A stretch of DNA of 64,000 nucleotides from an uncultured Lachnospiraceae bacterium (GTDB lineage Bacteria; Bacillota; Clostridia; Lachnospirales; Lachnospiraceae): assembly GCA_910577785.1 (NCBI GenBank), contig CAJTNT010000006.1:1-64000 (forward strand). The letters are read 5' to 3'. How positions within the stretch are numbered: position 1 is the stretch's first letter; the number at the start of each line of letters is the position of its first letter. Both the position numbers and the translations under genes were made by a program. Below the pieces are notes generated by a model that saw only the letters and a program-made list of their open reading frames with translations, made no database searches and was not told where the DNA came from. Shown here one piece after another: positions 53,600 to 60,474 of this stretch.

Positions 53600-53936
53600 T
53601 AACTCTTCCAACGTACATGCTCTCCTTTTCCCTGAAAAATTCTTCCGAAAGGAACATCTCCAAATACCCTGATATTCCCTGCTCCAAAGCATCCATCATC
53701 AGCACATGGTCATGATTCCTAACGGCCGTTTCACAGTCCCTTAAGATATCTAGCAGATTATCATATACTGCCTTTTCAAACACAAACCGCTCCCCATCCA
53801 TGAACCATTGGACAAATTTCTGAACCTCCTGGAATATCATCTTGCTATTTTCCACATAATTATAATTATGGTGATAAGTCGCATTGAACCCCAAAAAATT
53901 TATCACCTCATACATATCCTCTATCTGTTCCTGCAT
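53583..53936 (-). CDS. Small helical protein between flagellin and Maf
   Basis: A 117-residue, helical, acidic protein with no recognised domain (MQEQIEDMYEVINFLGF start). It is soluble and has no signal peptide. It lies just after the flagellin terminator and overlaps maf by 17 bases. It might be a chaperone or Maf partner, an inference from context alone. Confidence 0.7.
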   Translation of the reverse strand: MQEQIEDMYEVINFLGFNATYHHNYNYVENSKMIFQEVQKFVQWFMDGERFVFEKAVYDNLLDILRDCETAVRNHDHVLMMDALEQGISGYLEMFLSEEFFREKESMYVGRVNAEES

Positions 53937-53959
53937 CTTTCATCCCCCTGATTTCAAGT

Positions 53960-53987
53960 AAAAAGACCAGTCAAAGCTGGTCTTTTT
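53960..53987. terminator. Strong bidirectional terminator after flagellin
   Basis: A perfect 11-bp stem, AAAAAGACCAG (53960-53970) and CTGGTCTTTTT (53977-53987), around a 6-base loop, with T runs on both strands. It limits flagellin transcript read-through into maf. Confidence 0.92.
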
Positions 53988-54006
53988 ACCCTGGCCATAT
54001 GCCAGA

Positions 54007-55185
54007 TTACTGTAATAACGACAGCACGCCCTGTGTTGACTGGTTAGCCTGAGCAAGCATGGACTGCCCTGCCTGGGCAAGAATATTGTTCTTGCTGTAT
54101 TCCACCATTTCTGAAGCCATATCCGTATCGCGGATCCTGGATTCTGCAGCCTGGGTGTTCTCTGCCACATTGTCCAGGTTTGCCACTGTATGCTCTAACC
54201 TATTTTGAATTGCGCCAAGAGCGGAACGCTGTGTAGATACAATATTAATAGCCGCCTGTACCGCTTTTAATGTAGCATTTGCCTTATCGTAATCCAGAAC
54301 AGTTGGACTTGAGAATGTTACCGTTGAGCCAAATGCCCCCAATGTTGTTTCTGTTATTTTTGCATTCGAAAGCAAACCATTCCATGCCGCACTGAGCTGT
54401 TTTCCATACTTGCTTCCGAGGTAAGCCTTGCCCCAACTTGCCGCACTGGCCACTCCAGAAAATGCCTTAGTGCTTGCATAATATTTACCGTTGGTACTGC
54501 GCGCTATCATTTTTTCATCAAATGTCTCTTTGCCATAGGCTTTAAGCTGACTTTTAAAAATCAGCATATTACTTGACGCATTCTTCTCCACATCATAAGT
54601 ATAATCTTTGCCCATATAGGTTATCTTATTATAACTTGTAGATGTCTGCCCTTTAAAATAGGCAAAATCCCGCAGGCCAAGCGAACGCGCATTCATACTG
54701 TCGATTTTAATGCTGATTTTCTGGTTTGCATTTGCGCCAACATGAAGGTTCTTATCCTTAAAGCTCCCATCCAGCAGGTTCTGCTTATTGAACTGTGTTG
54801 TCTGGGAAATCCTGTCCAATTCTTCTGTCAGAGCCGCCAGCTCTTCATCAATTGCTTCACGGTCAATTTCCTGGTTCGTATCATTTGCGCCTTGTACAGA
54901 TAATTCATGCATACGCTGCAGGATAGAGTGCGCTTCATTCAATGCACCTTCTGCCGTCTGGATTAAGGAAATGCCGTCCTGTGCATTTGTGGATGCCCGG
55001 TTCAAGCCACGAACCTGGCTCCTCATCTTCTCTGAAATCTTCAATCCTGCCGCATCATCTGCCGCACGGTTAATCTTATAGCCAGAAGATAATTTCTCAG
55101 ATGATTTTGCCTGTCCGCTTGTGATTACGCCTAACTGACGATTAGAGTTCATTGCTGTAAGATTGTGTTGGATTACCATTGCCAT
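54007..55185 (-). CDS. hag: Flagellin
   Basis: The filament subunit (392 residues). The D0/D1 ends are textbook: MVIQHNLTAMNSNRQLG, SSGYKINRAADDAAGLKISE and LNEAHSILQRMHELSVQGAN at the N-terminus; the end NILAQAGQSMLAQANQ with QGVLSLLQ at the C-terminus. The central variable domain (about 165-285) is short and Ser/Thr/Tyr-rich, the probable glycosylation target. AAGGAGG precedes the ATG. A single strong terminator follows. CsrA-family and Maf genes flank it, suggesting tight post-transcriptional and glycosylation control. Confidence 0.97.
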   Translation of the reverse strand: MAMVIQHNLTAMNSNRQLGVITSGQAKSSEKLSSGYKINRAADDAAGLKISEKMRSQVRGLNRASTNAQDGISLIQTAEGALNEAHSILQRMHELSVQGANDTNQEIDREAIDEELAALTEELDRISQTTQFNKQNLLDGSFKDKNLHVGANANQKISIKIDSMNARSLGLRDFAYFKGQTSTSYNKITYMGKDYTYDVEKNASSNMLIFKSQLKAYGKETFDEKMIARSTNGKYYASTKAFSGVASAASWGKAYLGSKYGKQLSAAWNGLLSNAKITETTLGAFGSTVTFSSPTVLDYDKANATLKAVQAAINIVSTQRSALGAIQNRLEHTVANLDNVAENTQAAESRIRDTDMASEMVEYSKNNILAQAGQSMLAQANQSTQGVLSLLQ

Positions 55186-55381
55186 AATATTTTTCCTCCT
55201 TGTATTTGATATGCCTGCCTGTCTATGGCTTTAAATTTAGCAGGCCAATTGCTGCCCTTTGTTTTAATTTGGCAGCTATGCCGCAAATCCGTTTGCGCAC
55301 ATATCTTTTTTATTTTTTTACACAGCCTATTCCGTACTTTGAATTAGCTGTCCTAACGCCGCGCTGCCGCATATATGGATT

Positions 55382-55414
55382 GTTCTAACAATGCTACATC
55401 GTGTTTGTTAGAAC
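55382..55414. repeat. Inverted repeat in the flagellin leader gap
   Basis: The gap 55186-55533 upstream of flagellin contains no gene. GTTCTAACAA (55382-55391) and TTGTTAGAAC (55405-55414) form a perfect 10-bp inverted repeat around 13 bases. It could be the csrA terminator, an operator or a leader hairpin. I found no convincing sigma-28 promoter for flagellin here. Confidence 0.6.
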
Positions 55415-55533
55415 GACTTGCTATGCAGTTTGGCTATTTATAATAAGCGAGAACCCTAGGCATCCCCGCGTTATTACCCATGCTAATATATCCAATATCC
55501 CTCTACATTTTTGAATGTTCCTTTATTTTTCCT

Positions 55534-55848
55534 TCACCCGCCATACTTCCTCAACGGGTTATTCCTTACCGCCTCTTCCCTCCTGGCGCGTTTCCGCTCT
55601 TCCATTAGGATTGCCTTAATCTTCTCTTTTGCCTCCGGCGACAGTTCCCTGTCCTTGTGGTGCTTCACTTCATTTCCCGGGTCTGGAGCCATGCCGTATT
55701 TCTCTAACGCCGTGCTGCGCACGATATTCATAGACCTTGGCGCATCCACTAAGACATGCATATTGTTCGCGCTGCCCCCGGTGAACACTACTTTGATGTT
55801 GTCCCCTACCAGCAGGTACTCGCCTGCCTTTACTGTTAATTTCAGCAT
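55534..55848 (-). CDS. csrA: CsrA-family RNA-binding regulator with C-terminal extension
   Basis: A 104-residue protein. Residues 1-50 fit CsrA: MLKLTVKAGEYLLVGDNIKV, then VLVDAPRSMNIVR with the RNA-contacting R44 in place. Relatives end near residue 60-75; here a basic, helical tail of about 45 residues follows (ELSPEAKEKIKAILMEERKR). AAGGAGG is 5 bases before the ATG at 55848. CsrA in Gram-positives blocks flagellin mRNA translation, so its place just upstream of flagellin is fitting. No FliW gene is in the window. The gene stands 129 bases from the invertible element. Confidence 0.82.
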   Translation of the reverse strand: MLKLTVKAGEYLLVGDNIKVVFTGGSANNMHVLVDAPRSMNIVRSTALEKYGMAPDPGNEVKHHKDRELSPEAKEKIKAILMEERKRARREEAVRNNPLRKYGG

Positions 55849-55976
55849 ATGAACCTCCTTGTTTCCCAAATTCATTTCCCATATGAACGCTTGGATGCCT
55901 GGCCGCCAGGATTCTTTCTTTGCAGAACCTATGGCCCGCCATATTCTTTTCAAAATGGAATACCATATTGTCCCTG

Positions 55977-56003
55977 CACATCAATTGCTATAAAATTGAT
56001 GTG
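55977..56003. repeat. Recombination site A (left end of invertible element)
   Basis: Arms CACATCAATT (55977-55986) and AATTGATGTG (55994-56003) around a 7-base spacer GCTATAA. This 10-7-10 shape is typical of tyrosine-recombinase crossover sites. It is repeated in inverse orientation at site B, with the recombinase gene between them. Confidence 0.85.
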
Positions 56004-56094
56004 TGGCGTGTGGCATTTCTGCCCGCCCCCTGGATTTGGAATCCGGGCCAGCTGTAAAAACACTACATCTGATGAGAACAGGAGGTTTCAACTT

Positions 56095-56673
56095 ATGAGC
56101 ACAACTAAACCCATCCGTAAAGCCGAAGACATTGAGGCGCTGAAAAACTATTTCCTGCATGAGAAGCACAGCCTGCGCAACTACACGATGGTATGCCTCG
56201 GCATCAATTCCGCCCTGCGGATCAGCGACCTGCTGTCCCTGACCTGGGGCGACGTCTATGATTTTGTAAATGGCTGCTTCCGGGAGCATATCAATATTAC
56301 GGAGCGCAAGACAGGCAAGCAGAGGGAAAGCGCCCTCAACGCAGGCGCCACCAAAGCCCTGAGATTCTACAAGGACAGCCTCCCCGATGTGGCGGTGGGG
56401 AGTTTCATCTTCCCTGGGCGGGGCGGGAACCGCCCGCTGAGCCGATGCCAGGCCTACCGCATCCTGCGCTCCGCCGGGGAGGCGCTGCATCTTGAGACAA
56501 GGGTAAGCTGCCACAGCCTGCGCAAGACCTTTGGCTACCATGCCTGGAAGATGGGTGCGCAGCCTGCCGTGCTGATGCAGCTCTTCAACCATTCCTCGTA
56601 CCAGGTGACCAAGCGCTACCTGGGGATTGAGCAGGATGACATTGACCAGGTATTCCTGATGGTAAACCTGTAG
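56095..56673 (+). CDS. Tyrosine recombinase, FimB/FimE-sized DNA invertase
   Basis: A 192-residue protein holding only the catalytic domain, as in FimB/FimE-type invertases. Active residues are R42 (ALRISDLL), K72 (ERKTGK), H140 and R143 (CHSLRKTFGYH), H165 (NHSS) and nucleophile Y175 (TKRYLG). Start ATG at 56095, with AGGAGG 9 bases upstream. It sits between two inverted copies of a 27-bp site, so it most likely flips the ~1 kb segment that carries itself. Frame extends further upstream, but that part lies across site A and lacks a ribosome site. Confidence 0.92.
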   Translation: MSTTKPIRKAEDIEALKNYFLHEKHSLRNYTMVCLGINSALRISDLLSLTWGDVYDFVNGCFREHINITERKTGKQRESALNAGATKALRFYKDSLPDVAVGSFIFPGRGGNRPLSRCQAYRILRSAGEALHLETRVSCHSLRKTFGYHAWKMGAQPAVLMQLFNHSSYQVTKRYLGIEQDDIDQVFLMVNL

Positions 56674-56905
56674 GGGAAGGGGCAGGCCTTTTGGAACTAC
56701 ATAGAAATGGTGCAGACCCAGAAGCTGGGAGACAGAATTAGGATATCTACGAGGTCTTCAAATTTTTCCCGGCGGGCTGGGCTATTTGTCGTGGAAGAAA
56801 ACGGGCTCCCGGCCTGCCCGATGCCTCCAGCTGTGTAAGGCTGCCTATTTTAGGTTTAAAAATAGGGGCAGAAAAGAAATTTTTGAAAATTTTATTTTCC
56901 CTGTT

Positions 56906-56931
56906 AAGTATTTTGGCTTCTGTACGATATA
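56906..56931 (+). promoter_or_regulatory. Sigma-28-like promoter near the right end of the invertible segment
   Basis: TAAG (56906-56909), 14 bases, TACGATAT (56924-56931), compared with the Bacillus sigma-D consensus TAAA, 14-16 bases, GCCGATAT (6 of 8 in the -10 box). It now points right, toward the antisense side of the toxin-antitoxin pair. After inversion it would lie near 56020 and point left at csrA. A motif match only. Confidence 0.45.
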
Positions 56932-56948
56932 TTAGGTGTAAAGAGGGA

Positions 56949-56975
56949 CACATCAATTTTATAGCAATTGATGCG
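56949..56975. repeat. Recombination site B (right end of invertible element)
   Basis: CACATCAATT, spacer TTATAGC, AATTGATGCG. This equals the reverse complement of site A in 26 of 27 positions, including the asymmetric 7-base spacer. Correct orientation for inversion rather than deletion. Confidence 0.88.
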
Positions 56976-57133
56976 TCCCATTTTGTTGTATCATTTCATT
57001 AGAATTATACACGCTTCTTACCCTGATGCAACAGGCGTTTCCCCTAATAGTCACCCCCTGGTATCTGATTTAGACAAACAGATTACTAATTTCTGTCGTG
57101 TCCTTCCCGCTTCCACAGCGATTCCTTCCCACG

Positions 57134-57168
57134 AAAAAACCGCTACTAGGAAGTTCTCCTAATAACGG
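57134..57168 (-). terminator. Terminator of the toxin-antitoxin operon
   Basis: On the - strand CCGTTATTAGGA pairs with TCCTAGTAGCGG (57157-57168 with 57140-57151) and is followed by TTTTTT (57134-57139), just past the toxin gene. Three G-T or mismatch positions. Confidence 0.7.
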
Positions 57169-57185
57169 CTTCTCAGCACCTTCTA

Positions 57186-57515
57186 TTATAAATCATGTTT
57201 CTCTTTTCTTTTTGCTGCTTCTATGTAAACCCGTTCATCCGCTCTGGCAGAAATAACGATAATCTTCATTACTCCATCCACTCTCTCAATCTTGTAAACA
57301 ACCCGGATACCCAATTCCCTAAACTTTATCTTCATGAGATTTGTAAAATTTGTCCCACTTTTATTACCCAAAGACTTTCCATATCCACCTTTTTCGGGCG
57401 GTAATGGATTTTTGCTGACTTTTATAATCCCCTTTAACACTTGTATTTGAGCTGAATGGTCGGGCTTTTTCATATCTTTTTCTGCTTCTTCTAAAAACTC
57501 AATACTCCGTGTCAT
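57186..57515 (-). CDS. RelE/ParE-family toxin
   Basis: A 109-residue basic protein with the RelE-like pattern: an N-terminal helix (EFLEEAEKDMKK), KIKFRELGIRVVYKIERVDG, and IIVISARADERVYIEAAKR near the end. Such toxins usually cut mRNA on the ribosome. Its start overlaps the end of the antitoxin gene by 4 bases, the normal antitoxin-first order. Confidence 0.85.
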   Translation of the reverse strand: MTRSIEFLEEAEKDMKKPDHSAQIQVLKGIIKVSKNPLPPEKGGYGKSLGNKSGTNFTNLMKIKFRELGIRVVYKIERVDGVMKIIVISARADERVYIEAAKRKEKHDL

Positions 57516-57835
57516 TCGATATCTATATCCTCCGCATCCAAAAGTTCTTCTTTACTGATTCCCAGATTATTCATTACGGTATCAAAAGAAACTGTCTTAT
57601 TATCTACATTTTCTTCTATACGCTTGTTTGCTTCCAATAGGAGGAAATAGTCCTCTTCAATATCTGTTAATCTGGTATATTCCTTTGGTGATAATATGAT
57701 TGCTGAGGGCTGATTGTTTTTTAAAACAATTAATTCTCTTTCTGAATGGAGCCTATCAAATATCTTTGCTGCCTGACCTTTATTGAATTGTGAAATTGGA
57801 ACAAGGCTTTGTAAAAGATCTGTTGCAATTGCCAT
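57512..57835 (-). CDS. Phd/YefM-family antitoxin
   Basis: A 107-residue acidic antitoxin. The Phd/YefM core is VPISQFNKGQAAKIFDRL followed by ERELIVLKNNQPSAIILSPK and EYTRLTDIEE. Start ATG at 57835 with GGAGGTG 6 bases upstream. With the RelE toxin it may stabilise this variable region. Confidence 0.87.
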   Translation of the reverse strand: MAIATDLLQSLVPISQFNKGQAAKIFDRLHSERELIVLKNNQPSAIILSPKEYTRLTDIEEDYFLLLEANKRIEENVDNKTVSFDTVMNNLGISKEELLDAEDIDIE

Positions 57836-57930
57836 AGTAAACACCTCCATTGATTGATTCTACTTATAGTATATGTAAAAACAGCAAAAAAATCAATACT
57901 ATTAACAGATTATTTTCCACTTTATTTTCA

Positions 57931-58160
57931 TTATAATTTTCTGTTTAGTATGCCCTCTTGAATCGTCCTATGATCCACCCATTGGTAGGCCTCCCGCATA
58001 TAATATTGCAATTAAGAAATAATCTGTCGATCCTTCACATAATATAACATTGTCCACTATCTCAACTCCAATCCCAAATTATCTTTTGCGTTGATTGCCT
58101 CTTGGCAGCCTATCATACGGACATCATTTTTCCCTTCCAAGTTAAATAAGGTGTATAAAT
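57931..58160 (-). pseudogene. Decayed gene fragment, TOPRIM-like pieces
   Basis: Between the antitoxin and site C, different frames show pieces that look like one degraded protein: GKNDVRMIGCQEAINAKDN, VDNVILCEGSTDYFL and LQYYMREAYQWVDHRTIQEG (ends 57931). The pattern I-L-C-E-G-x-x-D is like a TOPRIM/OLD-type motif. No continuous frame exists. The family call is tentative. Confidence 0.35.
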
Positions 58161-58215
58161 TGATATTGAGGTTCCAAACCCGGGGGCGGACAAAAATGTC
58201 ACACGCCACACAACA
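58148..58215. repeat. Site C: diverged inverse copy of site A and its flank
   Basis: The reverse complement of 58148-58213 matches 55987-56041 over about 55 bases: shared stretches TGTGTGGCGTGTG, CATTT, CCGCCCCC and TTTGGAA. The half-site CACAACAATT is kept, but the other arm is lost. It marks an older or alternative right end about 2.2 kb from site A. Nothing else is seen in 58216-58362. Confidence 0.7.
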
Positions 58216-58362
58216 ATTCTATTGCGGTTCGCTACATAAACACACCTCCATCCTGTGATATAGGAATCATATACAGTTACTGCCTACATTTTTTACACGG
58301 AATTAACGGTACTGATGATCCAGGACAAATCCTTTTATGCATGGCAGGGAATGGGGCGCATG

Positions 58363-59439
58363 TTATTCCGACTGCAGGTTCAGTTTCTGCTCCATGCGGC
58401 GCATTTCTTCAAACTCCCCCATATCAAGGAAGGAGTCCTCGCTGATGGGGTACATGCCTACTTTCCTGTTTTCTGCCATCAGCTTGTCCGCCAGGTCGGT
58501 CATATGGAAAAAGGTGTCTTCTGGGATTTCTTGGATGAGGCCAGAACCTAGGATATACATGCCTGTATTCACAAAGTAGGAGAGCTTGGGCTTTTCCTCC
58601 ATTGCGCATACGGCTCCGTTTTCTCTGGAATGGACTACGCCATAAGGCACTACGATATTTTTTAAGGCTGTCACAATCGTCAGTTCATTTCCAGAATCTT
58701 GATGGTATTGGAAGATATCGCCGTAATCCGCATGGATGAGGATATCACAGTTTGTCACGATAAAGGGCTGCGCGGCAAGCCTGTCTGCGAGCAGGCGCAG
58801 GCTTCCCGCCGTGCCTAAGGGCTTCTCTTCCTCCACATAGGAAAGGCGGTATTCGGCGCTGTTTTCCGCAAAGTATGCCTTAATCATATTTTTGCGGTAA
58901 TTGACGGTGGCAAAAAAATCCTGGACGCCAAAATCTAGGAAGCGGTTGATAATGCGCTCCATAATCGGGATATCGCCGATGGGAATCAGGGGTTTGGGCA
59001 GGATTTTGGTATAGGGGTAAAGCCTGGTTCCTTTGCCGCCGGCCATGATAACCACTGGCGTTCCCTTGAGGGAACAGTCCTGGCCTAATTCCTGGTTGGC
59101 TGTCTCTTCACGGAACACAATGTCTAAGATAATCCCCTTGGAATTTATGACGGGCAGGGCTGTGATGATGTGCTGGAGCATAAATTCCTGTGCCTGGGAG
59201 GCATCCTTCCGGTAAATTACCTTTGGCTTCTGGTTCATCATACGTTTTACCATGCCCTGCAGCTCCCCGGTCTTGATCAGCCAGCGGCGGATATCCCCAT
59301 CGGTGAGCACGCCAATCAGCCTGCGGCAGGGATTGGTTACAAACAGGATCCGTTTGCCGTTGCGGTCGAGCTTCTGCAGCGCATCCACAACGGTGCTTTC
59401 TGGCGAGATCAGAAATGGCAGCAGTTTCTCTGTATTCAT
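58363..59439 (-). CDS. LegF/PtmE-like sugar nucleotidyltransferase with paired CBS domains
   Basis: A 358-residue protein. An N-terminal CBS pair (about 1-115: PESTVVDALQKLDRNGKRIL and MMNQKPKVIYRKDASQAQEF) precedes a nucleotidyltransferase (VVIMAGGKGTRLYPYTKILPKPLIPIG). This build matches PtmE/LegF-type enzymes that make GDP-glucosamine for legionaminic acid. Start ATG at 59439 overlaps the neuB-like stop by 4 bases (ATGA). Upstream partners are NeuB- and NeuC-like, supporting a legionaminic-type pathway. Confidence 0.85.
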   Translation of the reverse strand: MNTEKLLPFLISPESTVVDALQKLDRNGKRILFVTNPCRRLIGVLTDGDIRRWLIKTGELQGMVKRMMNQKPKVIYRKDASQAQEFMLQHIITALPVINSKGIILDIVFREETANQELGQDCSLKGTPVVIMAGGKGTRLYPYTKILPKPLIPIGDIPIMERIINRFLDFGVQDFFATVNYRKNMIKAYFAENSAEYRLSYVEEEKPLGTAGSLRLLADRLAAQPFIVTNCDILIHADYGDIFQYHQDSGNELTIVTALKNIVVPYGVVHSRENGAVCAMEEKPKLSYFVNTGMYILGSGLIQEIPEDTFFHMTDLADKLMAENRKVGMYPISEDSFLDMGEFEEMRRMEQKLNLQSE

Positions 59440-60443
59440 AAAATCATCCCTTCTATCCGTTCGTCTTCCTGGAAATCCCGGATTGCCCTTGTCCCCAGGA
59501 TTTTGGGGTAGCACATGGGGCTGATGCCGTTTCCGGGGCGCTTTACGGCCAGGTTTTCCTCTGTCAGCAGCTCGCCTTGGCGGATTGGCCGGCGGGCAAC
59601 GATGCTTTTGCGTGCGATGGCAATATTTTTCTGTTCTGACGGGCTTGGCTTCTTCTCGGCGCTGCCCAGGGCGTCCTCAATGTTGCGGATTGCACGAACC
59701 ATTGCCCCCAGCTCCTGCGGCTCTAAGCTAGCCTTGTGATCCGGGCCTTCCATCTGCCGGTCCAGCGTAAAATGTTTCTCGATTACCGTTGCCCCCAGGG
59801 CGGCTGCGGCAATCGGGACTTCGATTCCTAAGGTATGGTCGGAATAGCCGATTTCTTTGCCGAATGCGGTGCGCATGGCTGCCATTGCCCGCAGATGGAC
59901 GTCCTCATAAGGGGTGGGGTATTCCGTATTGCAGTGCAAGAGGGTGATTTTTCCAGCGCCGTTTTCCTCTAGGACGGAAATTGCCTGGCGGATTTCGTCC
60001 ATGGTACACATTCCGGTGGACATGACGATATCCTTATGCGTCTGGGCGATGTCTACAAGGTAGGGATAGTTGGTGATTTCGCCAGACGGTATTTTAAAAA
60101 ATGGCACGCCAATGCGGTTTAGAAATGCAATGCTTTGGAGGTCAAAAGGGGTGGATAGGAATAAGATTCCTTTCTGGCTGCAATAGGACTGGATCTGTTC
60201 AAACTGGGGGAAGGTGAGTTCTAATTTTTTGACCATTTCAAATTGGGATTCTGTTTTGCCGGTATTCCGTTTCTGGTAGTCTGCCATTTGGGCGTGTTTT
60301 GAGATTACTTCTTCTGTTATAAAGGTCTGGAATTTCACGCAGTCGGCGCCGGCTTCGGCGGCTGCGTCCACCAGTTTCAAAGCATTCTCCAGGCTTCCGT
60401 TGTGGTTGTCGCCGGCTTCGGCTATAATGAAAATATGAGGCAT
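59436..60443 (-). CDS. neuB: N-acetylneuraminate/legionaminate synthase
   Basis: A PEP-dependent nonulosonate synthase: IIAEAGDNHNGSL (start), VKFQTF, FLSTPFDLQSIAFL, GYSDHTLGIEVPIAAAALGA and IEKHFTLDRQMEGPDHKASL are NeuB hallmarks; a C-terminal SAF domain follows. Start ATG at 60443 with AGGAGG 9 bases upstream. The PtmE-like neighbour favours legionaminic over neuraminic acid. It differs from pseI at 34830 in the active-site loop. Confidence 0.93.
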   Translation of the reverse strand: MPHIFIIAEAGDNHNGSLENALKLVDAAAEAGADCVKFQTFITEEVISKHAQMADYQKRNTGKTESQFEMVKKLELTFPQFEQIQSYCSQKGILFLSTPFDLQSIAFLNRIGVPFFKIPSGEITNYPYLVDIAQTHKDIVMSTGMCTMDEIRQAISVLEENGAGKITLLHCNTEYPTPYEDVHLRAMAAMRTAFGKEIGYSDHTLGIEVPIAAAALGATVIEKHFTLDRQMEGPDHKASLEPQELGAMVRAIRNIEDALGSAEKKPSPSEQKNIAIARKSIVARRPIRQGELLTEENLAVKRPGNGISPMCYPKILGTRAIRDFQEDERIEGMIL

Positions 60444-60474
60444 TGCGGGAATCCTCCTTCTGTATTTTTTAATT

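Noticed and set aside
55849..56094. N-terminal extension of the recombinase back to 55849
   Set aside because: The frame is open, but the AGGAGG site lies before 56095, and the extension crosses recombination site A, so the short form is preferred.
56747..56956. A 69-codon leftward frame after the recombinase
   Set aside because: No family match or ribosome site. It spans the hairpin at 56841-56871 and the end of the invertible segment, so it is probably chance.
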